Shown one piece after another: positions 25,948 to 39,065 of a DNA stretch of 64,000 nt. The translations under genes were made by a program, and so were the position numbers. A model generated the notes under the pieces. It searched no databases and had not been told where the DNA came from. It worked only from the letters and a program-made list of their open reading frames with translations. Position 1 is the stretch's first letter, and the number at the start of each line of letters is the position of its first letter. The DNA comes from Siphonodentalium dalli (taxonomy: Eukaryota > Mollusca > Scaphopoda > Gadilida > Siphonodentaliidae): NCBI GenBank assembly GCA_032622095.1, contig CP136064.1:175910247-175974246 (forward strand), written 5' to 3'.

Positions 25948-26099
25948 TTAAATTGAAGATGGCGCCCAACATGGCCACCGTTTTTCAGACGGGTCACTAA
26001 GTCAGTTTGATGCAAATTATAGTGAGACAATCTTGTCATATGTATACAAATGTATACATTTTTGTGAAGATAAGATAAAATGCCACCATTATATGATAA

Positions 26100-27230
26100 A
26101 ATTGGAACTCACCGTCCAAGGTGGCCGTCAAAATGGCAGCTGGAAGTGGAAAATTTGATTTTTTTCTCTAATATCTTTTAGTTTAAAGGCACGTGTGGCC
26201 TTTGTTGTCGAAAATATTCATATTTGTTCCAATCACCGTAAACAGAAAAACATTAAAACGCATACAGTTTCGTTCATATATACCATGACCACCGCGTAAA
26301 CAGCATGTTATCATCAAGACCTACTATATTTTACCTAAGCAAGAGTATGATTGTGTTACAGAAGACAGCAGACTGCTACTGGCTAATCACACATAAATGG
26401 CATAAACGCTCTTTATTAATTCCATATCAGGAATTCACCAACAAAGAACGCTCTTTATGTTTACCATCATAATATAAACAAACACCAGGAAAGTAACTTT
26501 TTATGCTTTTGTTTACATAACAATGGTCAAACATATGTCAATACCATACAGTTTATGCGATATTTCTTATTTGTATACGGACAAAGTCTGTCTACATTTT
26601 GATGTTCTTTCTGTTTGTGGCGGTTTTTAACGGGTGGAAATATTTTCACAGGATACCCACCGCCAAGGCCAACCGTATCTTTAAGATCAGTTTATGCTGT
26701 TTGGGGCTGGTTGAGAATTGTGACTTTATGTTGTATTGCTCATGTTAACTGACCAATGGAGCAATGAAATATGCCATTCATGGAGTCAGAAACCCTTCTG
26801 ATCCCTCAAAAATTCGATATACAGAAAGCGGTATAAAATTTTACCAGAAAACACCATTGGGATTTCTTGTCATATTTCATCAAGAAATGGGCAGAACTGT
26901 GCAATTATAGTGGAGCATTCCATTTCTTATGCATATTCCAACTCATTAGTACCAAAATTGTAACTTTGGCTCAAAATGGCTGTAAAAATGGCGGCCAAAA
27001 TGGCAGCTGGAAGTGGAAAATTTGATTTTTTTCTCTAACATATTTAAGATCAGTTTATGCTGTTTAGTACTGGTTGAGAATTCTGACTTTATGTTGTATT
27101 ATTCATGTTAAATGACCATTGGAGCAATGAAATATGCCATTCATGGAATCAGAAACCCTTCTGATCCCTCAAAAATTTGATTTTTAGAGAAAGCGGTATA
27201 AATTTTACAAAAAATCACCAAAATAAAAGT
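26100..27230 (+). repeat. Dispersed repeat V (internal direct duplication)
   Basis: 'aaaatggcagctggaagtgg' occurs at 26132 and again near 26999. 'gagcaatgaaatatgccatt' and 'cagaaacccttctgatccct' also occur twice, ~360 bases apart. An inverted copy lies at 34150-34520. Ends are not defined. Confidence 0.75.
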
Positions 27231-27829
27231 GCTCTATATATGTTAGGTGACGTAATAATGAATCGATACACTATGGGATTCTCTGAAAAACTAACTATAG
27301 TCTGTTTTCAATAAGTATGCGACAATTCCACACGGTTTCGGAACCGCGACGCATGTTCACGTGGAACATTGATTGACTACAGATATTGGTGTAAACAATA
27401 TTTATTTCAAAAATCAAACATATCACACAAACACAATACACATATAGATACAGATATTAGAAAAATTCTTGTCCGCTGGAATTTTTTAGGTGGCTGATGA
27501 CGGGCGGGGGCCTCAGAATGACAAGCCTGCTGACTGACAGTTTATAACTGGATGTAGACTTTAAAAGTAGTCATTGTAATATCGCATTTATCACTTGTTT
27601 ACCTGGGTGTAATATAGGCCGCATATATGATCGATTAATCGACTAACCGTCGACTATAACGGTCAAATAGTCGATTATGGAAACTCATAGTCGTGGCAAC
27701 CCTACTGAAGAAAAACAATTAATGACAAAATTTCCCTCAAATCAAACATACCTGTAGTCTTCACTCGTGCCCGCAACAGGGTTTACTCAATATTTGCCCG
27801 CAGCGGATATTATAGGATGACCAGCATGT

Positions 27830-28600
27830 TATAGCTGTACATGGAACGGCTGTATGGTCATGAATGTTGAAGTGTATATGTATACATGTATAGATGGATG
27901 GTCATATTCGGGCGAGCGTGTTGGTATATATGAAGTGTCATTGTGATCATAGGTGTATATGGTATGTATGTGCATCTTTGCTGTTGGTCTATTGTTTTTA
28001 GGGGGTATATATACATGTATACAGGGAGTCGCTGTATGATCATAGGATGTATGAGTATACAGCGAATGGCTGAATTGTCATGCGTGAGGTGTATATGCAA
28101 GTATGGAGTATACAAATGGCCGTGTGTGTGGGGGTATTGGTGTATCCATTCAATGCTGAGGTATATATGTATACATGGAATGACTCTATGTCCATGTGGG
28201 GTGTATATGTATATCCTGAGTGGCTATATGCCATGCATGTGTTAATAGGTATGAGGGAGATACCATACGGCCCATGGTGAGGTGGTGTACAGGGAACTGG
28301 TATGTCTTGAAGGGTTGTATGGCAATTGGTGAGGTGTATACGTACAACTGGAGTGACTATGGTCATGAGTGGGGTGTATATGTATATCTTGAGTGGCTAT
28401 ATGATCATGGGTGTGGTCAATAGGTATACAGGGAGTGACCGTATTGCCAATGGTTAGGCGATGTGCAGGGTATTGGTATGTCTTGAAAGCTGCATGGCCA
28501 CTGGTGAGGTGTATATGTATACCTGGAGTGACTTTATAGGCATGGGTGGGGTGTATATGTATATCTTTAGTGGCTATATGACCATGTGTTTCCCGAGTTG
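27830..28600 (+). repeat. Degenerate 42-bp minisatellite, copy 1 block A
   Basis: Units carry 'ggtgtatatgtata', 'ctggagtgact' and 'tatatggtcatg'. The spacing of the first box measured at 28511 and 28553 is 42. Because 42 is a multiple of three, minus-strand frames stay open with a 14-residue His/Thr/Ile-rich period. Confidence 0.85.
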
Positions 28601-29415
28601 GGGGAGTAACCACGCCAAGCTTATTGAACATGTTGCTTTAACCTAGAATGACAAAAAATAAATAATAGAAAAAACATATCATAATATCCGTTCGCATGTG
28701 ATCACACAATGCACCATCTAGACCACACAGATGTGAGTAATACATTGAATCCAATACATATAACTTGAAATATGCCATCACCAAGACAATAGAGTATAAT
28801 GAAAAATATAATAAAACTTTGATAAATAGTATAAACCTATCCACGACCATATACGTGTGAAATGAATGTGAACTGTAGATGAATAAATGAGACGAAACAA
28901 GTGGTATGAGGATGTTATGCAAGGACACGAAATGAAAAATAGAAAACGCCCATACGGATGTTACATATGTTAGATGAAGTATGGAGAAACAGATGAATAG
29001 ACAACATGAATACAATTGACGTGACATGAGCATATGAATAAATGAAGTTGCAAATGGGAGTGAACACATATGACAGTGAATTCTGAATAGATGGACATGA
29101 GCCTATAAATGTGTACTGTTAAAGATGATAAGAAGTATAGAACGTTCCAATTGATTGATTGAACATCCATTGTAAAAAAAATTAATATAAACTTCAAATT
29201 ACACTTGTTAAACATATAAACAACAGATGAGATGACATTAAATTAAACTTAGGCATTGGCGGGTATACATGTAAATACTGTTCGTTTTGCAAATAGTTAA
29301 GTATATATAAAAGAACAAATCCGAGCGAATTAAGTTGTGCGATGTCAGACAGCAAAAAGTTGGTATCGATGATATGCACCACTCAAGGACGTTCACCATG
29401 AATAACGATCATAAA
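28601..29415. other. AT-rich spacer between minisatellite blocks
   Basis: The longest frame (143 codons, minus, 28638-29069) is hydrophobic and is broken by the extra A in the other duplicate (36534-36964 region). I therefore see no gene. Confidence 0.6.
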
Positions 29416-30002
29416 TCACAGAGTGATACACCATGGGTGTGGCCAATATGTGTATATGGAGTAACCATATGGCCAATGGTTAAGTGAATTGGTAAACAAT
29501 GATTGACTATATGACCATGTGGTTATGAGTATACAAAGATTTGCTGAATTGTCATGAGTGAGGTGTATATGCAAGCCTGGAGTGTATGAATGGTCATGTG
29601 CGCGTGGTATTGGTATCTGTAGAACGTCTGTATGGCCATTGGTGATTTGTATATGTATACTTGGAGTGACTCTTTTGTTATGGGTGTGGTGTATATGTAT
29701 ATATTGAGTGACTATCATGGCCATGGGATTGGCAAATACATATACATGGAGTAATTGTATGGCCAATGGTGAGGCAAATATGTTACAAGAAGTGACTGTA
29801 TGATCATGAATGTGATGTAGAGCTATATATAGAGTGACTATACAGTCGTGGGTGAGGTGTAGAAGTACCTGGTGTGCCTGCGTGGTGACTTGTAGCTATA
29901 TAGTCAAGTGCGTGGTATACGGGTATACCTTAGTTTGGCTGAACGGTCATGGATGAGGTATATGTGTAAAAGGTGAGTGGCTACTTGGTCATTTATGTGG
30001 TG
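29416..30002 (+). repeat. Degenerate 42-bp minisatellite, copy 1 block B
   Basis: Same boxes as block A ('gaggtgtatatg', 'ggagtgact', 'tatggccatgg') but more diverged. Confidence 0.8.
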
Positions 30003-31079
30003 TTATTATACCCCCACTTTCGAAGAAAATGGGGGGATATACTGGATTGACTGCGTCTGTCTGTCACGCTTTCTCCCTCCGTGTGTCGTTCCGTCTGTCC
30101 GTCCGTCCGTCCTCATAACTCGAACAACTATGAACCAATTTCAATAATTTATTGTATGCAATCTCCTTAGGACTGCCTCTCTGCATGATGCTAATTGCGG
30201 TTCGGTTCGACTTTTTTGTTTAAAGTTACACCTCATTTTCGACTTAGAAAATTTCTCACTTTTTCGGTTTCCGGATGATATCTCAAGTTTTGATCCTTTA
30301 ATTGCAAATACCGTTTTTTTGTAGATCAGTCATATCAAGATACAGGTTGAATTCGAATTTGAGTTTGATCCGATGATTTTTTCTAGAGTAATGGACTTTT
30401 TTGACTTAGAAAATTCAATTTTCTTCTTTTTTTTTTGGTTTCCAGATGATCACTAAAGTTTGGACTGTTCAATTGAAAATTACGTCTTTGTGTGAGTCAA
30501 TGATATCATAATACAGGTCAAGTTCGAATTTGAGTTTGATCCGATGATTTTTCTCAGAGTTATGGGCTTTTCGACTTATAAAATTAAATTTTACTTGTTG
30601 TTTTCTTTGGTTTCCGGATGATAACTCAAGTTTGGATTGTTTAATTGGAAATTCTGTTTTTTTTGTGGGTCGTTCATATCAAAATACAGGTCAAGTTCGA
30701 ATTTGATCCAATGATTTTTCCCAAAGTTATGGGCCTTTCGACTTTGAATTTTTTTTTTTATAATTTTCTGTTTTTCGGTATGAGGGTACCTTCATGGTAT
30801 ATTCAACTCCTCCTACAGTTTGGTCGTAGATATTTGAAACTTCCTTTTTTTTTGGTTGCTATCACACTCGACAAAAGCCATCTTAGATGTTAAGGTTGCG
30901 TTTCATTTTCTACCCTTTTTGGGGTTTCTGCAATCATTCAAACAAATATGAACCAATATCAAAATTATTAATCTAAATTTTTCTTTAAAGTTAAAAATCT
31001 TTTTTGTTAGGTTTACGGATAATGCGGGTTGAATTTGCCACAGTGGGGGAATGCTAGCACTCGAGTGCACACCTCTTGT
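30003..31079 (+). mobile_element. Family-III Helentron-like element, copy 1
   Basis: The head is 'tatacccccactttc' folding onto 'gaaaatgggggg', then 'tatactggattgactg' and a (CTGT/CCGT)n tract. The body has ~120-bp repeats with 'ggtttccggatgata', 'caggtcaagttcgaattt' and 'gagttatgggc'. The tail has AGTGGGGG (inverse of the 5' CCCCCACT), the hairpin GCACTC/GAGTGC and 'acacctcttgt'. This is the same plan as families I and II with different terminal sequences. No protein is encoded. Confidence 0.8.
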
Positions 31080-31168
31080 GTATATATGGAGCGAGTGTAT
31101 GGTCATGGGTGGGTTGTACATGTGTAAATTTGGGTGGCTATCGCTTTACATAATAACTCAGGGATATA

Positions 31169-33497
31169 CCCCAGTTTCCTGACCATGAATTATTCATGAT
31201 TATTCACGGATAATTCATGAATAACAGAATTTCAGTACGAAAACGACACAGGTCGGCATGGGCTGGCCTAGATCCTACTAGTAATATACTTGAATGTATA
31301 TGGAACATCACTGGAATTTCATGGTTGATATACTGAATCCGAATTTCATGGTTATTGAATTTTCCTATCCAGTCTCCACTGTTCATCCCATTCAAAATCA
31401 GCGAGCTCGCCGGTTTCCGTGTCAAGACACCATTTCACTTCGAATTGAAATTTTGATGTATTGTAAACAGTACTATTGCCTTCACATAATAATGACCAAG
31501 AATGATTACGGTATTCCAATTTTATAGTTTTACGATGTGCACACACTGTCATAATAATCATATTCCATATAATTATATTCCTCAAAGTTCCCTCAAGTTC
31601 AACAGATCCACTGATTGTGTGCGACGGTTTTCAATTTTAAAAATTATACCGCGTAAATTTCGTCTGTTTGAAAAAGCGGCTTGCAGAAAGAAACGGATCG
31701 TTGAGGTTGTTTTATGGGTATTTTGCTTCATCAGGATTATTTCTACACAAAGTATATACAAACAATGATTTACATTGGCATTATATTAATAAATGATATA
31801 TCTAAAACGTCGCACATTTTGTATGACTCAATTCCATATTCCAGTTCCCGTTCCCGTTTTTCACTTTTCAAATTATTACTTTCGATTTCAAAGGGCACAT
31901 CCCCCCACGATATATTTGATTTGTTTTCATGATTATAAACCCAGGATCGCGACAATAAAGCTATTCGATAAAAGAACTGATAAAGCCACATGGGGCATTG
32001 AACCTTTTAAAAACATTATTTGGAATTTTGTTGTCCATAAATTGCATAATCCATCGCTTGTTAGATCAGAATTTAAAAAACATAATCAGCCCACGAAATT
32101 AGGAAAAATGTCGCCACGGCAAATTTAATCAAGCTGTAATATAGATATCACATGTTACCATGGTGTTTCACACAGCATTGCTTTATTTTGCTGTGGATTA
32201 TGTTGAAATTAATGATGCAAATTATCAAACACAAAAAAAACAAAAGTTTGCGGCAAAGATCTGCGAATATGTGCAATTGACTTTCTGCGAACAAACCATT
32301 TGCTGCAAACATGCCACACATTTGCTGCTAACTTGCAGCAAACAACCATTTTGATAAGGGATATATATGTCAACTTCCTTATCATATAAGAAAATATTTA
32401 TATAAAATGAATATTAATTGATAGAAGCATTTCCAGACAGGTGTCTTCGACATTATTACTTACCGCAAAATAAATAAAACGTGTTTACGAAGGGATAATC
32501 CATCTTTAATTAGTAAACACAGTCTGGTCTGCTTTGATTGTTATAATTGCTTATTGTTCATGGTTGTTCATGGAAGGATGAATTTCAGAATTTTTTTTAT
32601 TAAATATTAGACTTAAAATATTCATGGTTATTCATGATATAAAATTGCTATCCTATTTGTATTAAAATGTTAAACACACTGCATTAGACTAACATTTCTT
32701 TACTCAAAATATATACAAAAACTATTATATATAAATCCATTAAAGGTACTCAACCCGTAAAGAGGGTCCCCATCTCAACAGATTCCAACAACAACAATCC
32801 GATCAGAGGGTCCTATATTACTATTTCTTTGGCTTTGGGGGTAAAAAATATTTGATTCGAGTCGAGGAACCCATCAAACAAAGCTCAGAGTTATTAGATA
32901 TTGATTTTTCAAATTTGTTATGTTCTCGAGATGAGTACTAATAACTGCCGTAATCTGCTCTGGATGTGTACTCCAAATCTATTCAAACAGACAAGGATGA
33001 ATAACTCTAAAATCAAGTGGTAATTTTAACGCAATTTTGACTGAGTTCTGGGCCAGATAGTATTCCCGATAATGAAAAATAATAGATTTCGAAAATCGAT
33101 ATCTAACAAATCTGAGCTTTGATGGGTGACTTCCTCGACTCGAATCAAATATTTTTGACCCCCGAAGCCATTGAAATAGTAATTGAGAGGAGTTTTATCG
33201 GGTTGAGTACCTTTAATACATTCATGTTTATTCATGCTTATTCATACTTCCATGGCTATTATAATTTAATGTTTGCAATAATTCATGCTTATCCACACTT
33301 TTTCCTACCTTATAAACCTGCAAAATTTACTATTTCCAAAAGTTCATATATATTCATGCTAATTCAGCCTTTAAAACCATGATTAACCATGAACAAGCAT
33401 AACCATGAATATGCATCATGAATAAAGCATGAATATTCATGAATAATCATGAATATTCATGCTTTGTTCGTGCTCCATGAATTACAGGAAACTGGGG
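31169..33497. mobile_element. CCCCAGTTTCCTG element, second copy
   Basis: The ends CCCCAGTTTCCTG and CAGGAAACTGGGG are flanked by TA (31167-31168, 33498-33499), possibly a TA target duplication. The body matches 9908-11617 closely but carries a TTAA MITE at 32744-33212 and an extra ~64 bp near 31966, and lacks most of the left minisatellite. Confidence 0.85.
32744..33212 (+). mobile_element. TTAA-flanked MITE (AGGTACTCAA family), 469 bp
   Basis: The ends AGGTACTCAACCCG and CGGGTTGAGTACCT are flanked by TTAA (32740-32743, 33213-33216). The related element at 9307 has the uninterrupted site 'ccattaatacattc' near 11340, so the pre-insertion sequence is visible in this window. Confidence 0.93.
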
Positions 33498-34150
33498 TAT
33501 GTTAATCGATATAGAGGTAATGTCAGAGAGTTCTACATCCTGGTGATGGTTTATATGCACAATGGGGGAAACGGTTTTCCTGACATTGGTCATTTCGATG
33601 CCAATGAGCCACAATTTTATTGGCCTGAGTAGCCTCATAATAATGCCCCTTTCAGTTCATTTTCAAAGTTTTGTCCATTTCCGTACAAAAACATGGTCAG
33701 AATCCCAAAAGAGTTTTTGGCAAAATTCCGTACTGCATCCTTTATAATTAATTTGTCATGCCCCATAAGTGACATGGTTAATACAAAGTGAGTCACAATT
33801 TGCTACCTTTTTGGAACATCAGATAATAATATTCGGGATATATATGAATAATAAACTTTTTTACCAAATTTGGTGGCCATTTTGCAAACCATCTTGCAAA
33901 CCATCTTGAGTAATTTTGTCCAAAAACAGATCAGTGTGACCCATTTTAGACAGATCAAAACAATAAACACCTTCGATACCAAAGATAGTTCCATTTTACT
34001 TGAGAAAATTGTCTTAACCTGAAAAGTGAATTTTTGCTGATTTTGATGTCAAGTTTGTGATAGAAAAATCCAATAATTCTGGTAATGTCAGTGTTTAAAA
34101 TAGTAAAAATTAACCAAGGTGCATCAGAAATGGTAGTATTCAATCTATAA
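33498..34150. other. Unassigned part of duplicated unit
   Basis: No coding domain. It may belong to repeat V, whose clear inverted match starts at ~34150. Confidence 0.4.
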
Positions 34151-34520
34151 GACAGAATAGTCATTTTTTTATCGACCACAACTTGACATTTTGAGCCAAA
34201 GCGACAATTTGGGTACAATTGAGTTGGAATATTCATAAGAAATGGAATTTGTCACTTAGATTGCACAGTTCTTCCCATTTCTTGACGAAATGTGACTAGA
34301 ATCCCAATGGTGATTTTTGGTGAATGTTTATACTGTGTTCTGTAAAATCGAATTTTTAAGGGATCGGAGTTGGCAGGGAGCCCATGAATGGCATACATTT
34401 TTCATTGCTCCAATGGTCAGTTAACATGACCAATACAAAATAAAGTTACAATTCCCAAACAGTTTCAAAAAGCAGAAACTGATTTTAAAGAAATTAGTAC
34501 AAAAACGTCAATTTTTTAAA
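34150..34520 (-). repeat. Dispersed repeat V, inverted copy
   Basis: Reverse-complement similarity to 26685-26985: 'cattgctccaatggtcagtt', 'ccaatggtgatttttggtg' and 'cacagttcttcccatttctt' are all mirrored there. In copy 2 this repeat is the target of the ~4-kb family-I insertion. Confidence 0.75.
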
Positions 34521-34756
34521 TTTTGGCATCCATTATTGCGGCCATTTTGGATTATAGAAGACAAATTGATTGTGGATACAAAGGCGGACATCCAGGTATC
34601 GCTTCAATGTCAAGGTCAATTTGAAGGTCAAGGGGTCACCAAAATCCTGGAACCAGCTAACTGGTTGATGTGGACCGCATACCCAACCAACCCTGAAAGT
34701 TTCATGCTTTAATCCAAAAGTGAATGATTTTGCATTAAGCTACTCCACTAATATTT

Positions 34757-35193
34757 TTCTATTCCCCTACTTTTCAAAGAAAAGTGGTTGAAGGCTATGC
34801 TGGATTGACGTTGTCTGTTTGTCTGTCTGGGCGTTCATCCATCCAGGAATGTATCTCTGCCACATGTTATGTTTATATGGGATCTGATGTGAAATTTAGT
34901 TTGGAAGCTTGCCATCAGCGGTGCTTTCAACAGAGGGGCCAATTACATTATTCGTGTTTTCTGTTCTAGAGTTATGCCCTGACCCCAGAAGGTGGTTCAG
35001 GGTATATAGTCTAGGGCTCTGACTGTCTGTCCATCCATCCATCCATCCATACGAACATATCAACTTGTAACTCAGCCTCATAACAGATCACTTCTCAGAT
35101 CAATTGGTTAATTACATATGTTGACCATTTTCCCCATGCGTTGTCAAACACAACTGTTGTTGGAAAACCGAATACAGGCGATATATCCATAAT
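34757..35193 (+). repeat. Family-III-related fragment
   Basis: The head 'cccctacttttcaaagaaaa' + 'gtggttgaagg' is followed by 'ctggattgacg' and a CTGT tract, echoing the family-III head. No hairpin tail is found. Confidence 0.5.
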
Positions 35194-35242
35194 TATACCC
35201 CCACTTTCAAAGAAAATGGGGGGTATACTGGATTGACTGGAT
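35194..35242 (+). repeat. Truncated family-III head at duplication junction
   Basis: 'tatacccccactttcaaaga' ... 'ggtatactggattgactg' is the head of the element that continues normally at 47066 in copy 2. Here it is cut at 35239 and joined to the start of the next duplicate ('cgacgcatg'). Confidence 0.85.
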
Positions 35243-35725
35243 CGACGCATGTTCACGTGGAACATTGATTGACTACAGATATTGGTGTAAACAATATTTA
35301 TTTCAAAAATCAAACATATCACACAAACACAATACACATATAGATACAGATATTAGAAAAATTCTTGTCCGCTGGAATTTTTTAGGTGGCTGATGACGGG
35401 CGGGGGCCTCAGAATGACAAGCCTGCTGACTGACAGTTTATAACTGGATGTAGACTTTAAAAGTAGTCATTGTAATATCGCATTTATCACTTGTTTACCT
35501 GGGTGTAATATAGGCCGCATATATGATCGATTAATCGACTAACCGTCGACTATAACGGTCAAATAGTCGATTATGGAAACTCATAGTCGTGGCAACCCTA
35601 CTGAAGAAAAACAATTAATGACAAAATTTCCCTCAAATCAAACATACCTGTAGTCTTCACTCGTGCCCGCAACAGGGTTTACTCAATATTTGCCCGCAGC
35701 AGATATTATAGGATGACCAGCATGT

Positions 35726-36500
35726 TATAGCTGTACATGGAACGGCTGTATGGTCATGAATGTTGAAGTGTATATGTATACATGTATAGATGGATGGTCA
35801 TATTCGGGCGAGCGTGTTGGTATATATGAAGTGTCATTGTGATCATAGGTGTATATGGTATGTATGTGCATCTTTGCTGTTGGTCTATTGTTATTAGGGG
35901 GTATATATACATGTATACAGGGAGTCGCTGTATGATCATAGGATGTATGAGTATACAGCGAATGGCTGAATTGTCATGCGTGAGGTGTATATGCAAGTCT
36001 GGAGTATACAAATGGCCGTGTGTGTGGGGGTATTGGTGTATCCATTCAATGCTGAGGTATATATGTATACATGGAATGACTCTATGTCCATGTGGGGTGT
36101 ATATGTATATCCTGAGTGGCTATATGCCATGCATGTGTTAATAGGTATGAGGGAGATACCATACGGCCCATGGTGAGGTGGTGTACAGGGAACTGGTATG
36201 TCTTGAAGGGTTGTATGGCAATTGGTGAGGTGTATACGTACAACTGGAGTGACTATGGTCATGAGTGTGGTGTATATGTATATCTTGAGTGGCTATATGA
36301 TCATGGGTGTGGTCAATAGGTATACAGGGAGTGACCGTATTGCCAATGGTTAGGCGATGTGCAGGGTATTGGTATGTCTTGAAAGCTGCATGGCCACTGG
36401 TGAGGTGTATATGTATACCTGGAGTGACTTTATAGGCATGGGTGGGGTGTATATGTATATCTTTAGTGGCTATATGACCATGTGTTTCCCGAGTTGGGGG
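35726..36500 (+). repeat. 42-bp minisatellite, copy 2 block A
   Basis: Duplicate of 27830-28600, with a few substitutions such as 'gcaagtctgg' for 'gcaagtatgg'. Confidence 0.85.
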
Positions 36501-37312
36501 AGTAACCACGCCAAGCTTATTGAACATGTTGCTTTAACCTAGAATGACAAAAAATAAATAATAGAAAAAACATATCATAATATCCGTTCGCATGTGATCA
36601 CACAATGCACCATCTAGACCACACAGATGTGAGTAATACATTGAATCCAATACATATAACTTGAAATATGCCATCACCAAGACAATAGAGTATAATGAAA
36701 AATATAATAAAACTTTGATAAATAGTATAAACCTATCCACGACCATATACGTGTGAAATGAATGTGAACTGTAGATGAATAAATGAGACGAAACAAGTGG
36801 TATGAGGATGTTATGCAAGGACACGAAATGAAAAAATAGAAAACGCCCATACGGATGTTACATATGTTAGATGAAGTATGGAGAAACAGATGAATAGACA
36901 ACATGAATACAATTGACGTGACATGAGCATATGAATAAATGAAGTTGCAAATGGGAGTGAACACATATGACAGTGAATTCTGAATAGATGGACATGAGCC
37001 TATAAATGTGTACTGTTAAAGATGATAAGAAGTATAGAACGTTCCAATTGATTGATTGAACATCCATTGTAAAAAAAATTAATATAAACTTCAAATTACA
37101 CTTGTTAAACATATAAACAACAGATGAGATGACATTAAATTAAACTTAGGCATTGGCGGGTATACATGTAAATACTGTTCGTTTTGCAAATAGTTAAGTA
37201 TATATAAAAGAACAAATCCGAGCGAATTAAGTTGTGCGATGTCAGACAGCAAAAAGTTGGTATCGATGATATGCACCACTCAAGGACGTTCACCATGAAT
37301 AACGATCATAAA

Positions 37313-37899
37313 TCACAGAGTGATACACCATGGGTGTGGCCAATATGTGTATATGGAGTAACCATATGGCCAATGGTTAAGTGAATTGGTAAACAATGAT
37401 TGACTATATGACCATGTGGTTATGAGTATACAAAGATTTGCTGAATTGTCATGAGTGAGGTGTATATGCAAGCCTGGAGTGTATGAATGGTCATGTGCGC
37501 GTGGTATTGGTATCTATAGAACGTCTGTATGGCCATTGGTGATTTGTATATGTATACTTGGAGTGACTCTTTTGTTATGGGTGTGGTGTATATGTATATA
37601 TTGAGTGACTATCATGGCCATGGGATTGGCAAATACATATACATGGAGTAATTGTATGGCCAATGGTGAGGCAAATATGTTACAAGAAGTGACTGTATGA
37701 TCATGAATGTGATGTAGAGCTATATATAGAGTGACTATACAGTCGTGGGTGAGGTGTAGAAGTACCTGGTGTGCCTGCGTGGTGACTTGTGGCTATATAG
37801 TCAAGTGCGTGGTATACGGGTATACCTTAGTTTGGCTGAACGGTCATGGATGAGGTATATGTGTAAAAGGTGAGTGGCTACTTGGTCATTTATGTGGTG
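37313..37899 (+). repeat. 42-bp minisatellite, copy 2 block B
   Basis: Duplicate of 29416-30002. Confidence 0.8.
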
Positions 37900-38976
37900 T
37901 TATTATACCCCCACTTTCGAAGAAAATGGGGGGATATACTGGATTGACTGCGTCTGTCTGTCACGCTTTCTCCCTCCGTGTGTCGTTCTGTCTGTCCGTC
38001 CGTCCGTCCTCATAACTCGAACAACTATGAACCAATTTCAATAATTTATTGTATGCAATCTCCTTAGGACTGCCTCTCTGCATGATGCTAATTGCGGTTC
38101 GGTTCGACTTTTTTGTTTAAAGTTACACCTCATTTTCGACTTAGAAAATTTCTCACTTTTTCGGTTTCCGGATGATATCTCAAGTTTTGATCCTTTAATT
38201 GCAAATACCGTTTTTTTGTAGATCAGTCATATCAAGATACAGGTTGAATTCGAATTTGAGTTTGATCCGATGATTTTTTCTAGAGTAATGGACTTTTTTG
38301 ACTTAGAAAATTCAATTTTCTTCTTTTTTTTTTGGTTTCCAGATGATAACTAAAGTTTGGACTGTTCAATTGAAAATTACGTCTTTGTGTGAGTCAATGA
38401 TATCATAATACAGGTCAAGTTCGAATTTGAGTTTGATCCGATGATTTTTCTCAGAGTTATGGGCTTTTCGACTTATAAAATTAAATTTTACTTGTTGTTT
38501 TCTTTGGTTTCCGGATGATAACTCAAGTTTGGATTGTTTAATTGGAAATTCTGTTTTTTTTGTGGGTCGTTCATATCAAAATACAGGTCAAGTTCGAATT
38601 TGATCCAATGATTTTTCCCAAAGTTATGGGCCTTTCGACTTTGAATTTTTTTTTTTATAATTTTCTGTTTTTCGGTATGAGGGTACCTTCATGGTATATT
38701 CAACTCCTCCTACAGTTTGGTCGTAGATATTTGAAACTTCCTTTTTTTTTGGTTGCTATCACACTCGACAAAAGCCATCTTAGATGTTAAGGTTGCGTTT
38801 CATTTTCTACCCTTTTTGGGGTTTCTGCAATCATTCAAACAAATATGAACCAATATCAAAATTATTAATCTAAATTTTTCTTTAAAGTTAAAAATCTTTT
38901 TTGTTAGGTTTACGGATAATGCGGGTTGAATTTGCCACAGTGGGGGAATGCTAGCACTCGAGTGCACACCTCTTGT
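37900..38976 (+). mobile_element. Family-III Helentron-like element, copy 2
   Basis: Duplicate of 30003-31079 with the same CCCCCACT/AGTGGGGG subterminal repeats, CCGT tract and terminal hairpin. It is here by segmental duplication, not by a separate insertion. Confidence 0.8.
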
Positions 38977-39065
38977 GTATATATGGAGCGAGTGTATGGT
39001 CATGGGTGGGTTGTACATGTGTAAATTTGGGTGGCTATCGCTTTACATAATAACTCAGGGATATA

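Larger units (their letters stand above)
27347..35242 (+). repeat. Segmental tandem duplication, copy 1 (~7.9 kb)
   Basis: From 'cgacgcatgttcacgtgg' this unit matches 35243 onward with a constant offset of 7,896, becoming 7,897 after a 1-base indel near 28934. By eye there are only about ten substitutions. Sequence homology ends after 'ggattgactg' (35239), within the head of a family-III element. The next unit begins directly after a few junction bases ('gat'). Copy 1 lacks the ~4-kb family-I element found in copy 2. Confidence 0.93.

Noticed and set aside
28242-28631. 129-codon His/Thr-rich minus frame
   Set aside because: It is a direct reading of the 42-bp minisatellite; overlapping frames on both strands are equally open.
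28638-29069. 143-codon minus frame, hydrophobic, membrane-like
   Set aside because: A 1-base difference in the duplicate copy breaks it (only 96-codon pieces remain at 36534-36964); composition is that of AT-rich DNA and no domain is visible.
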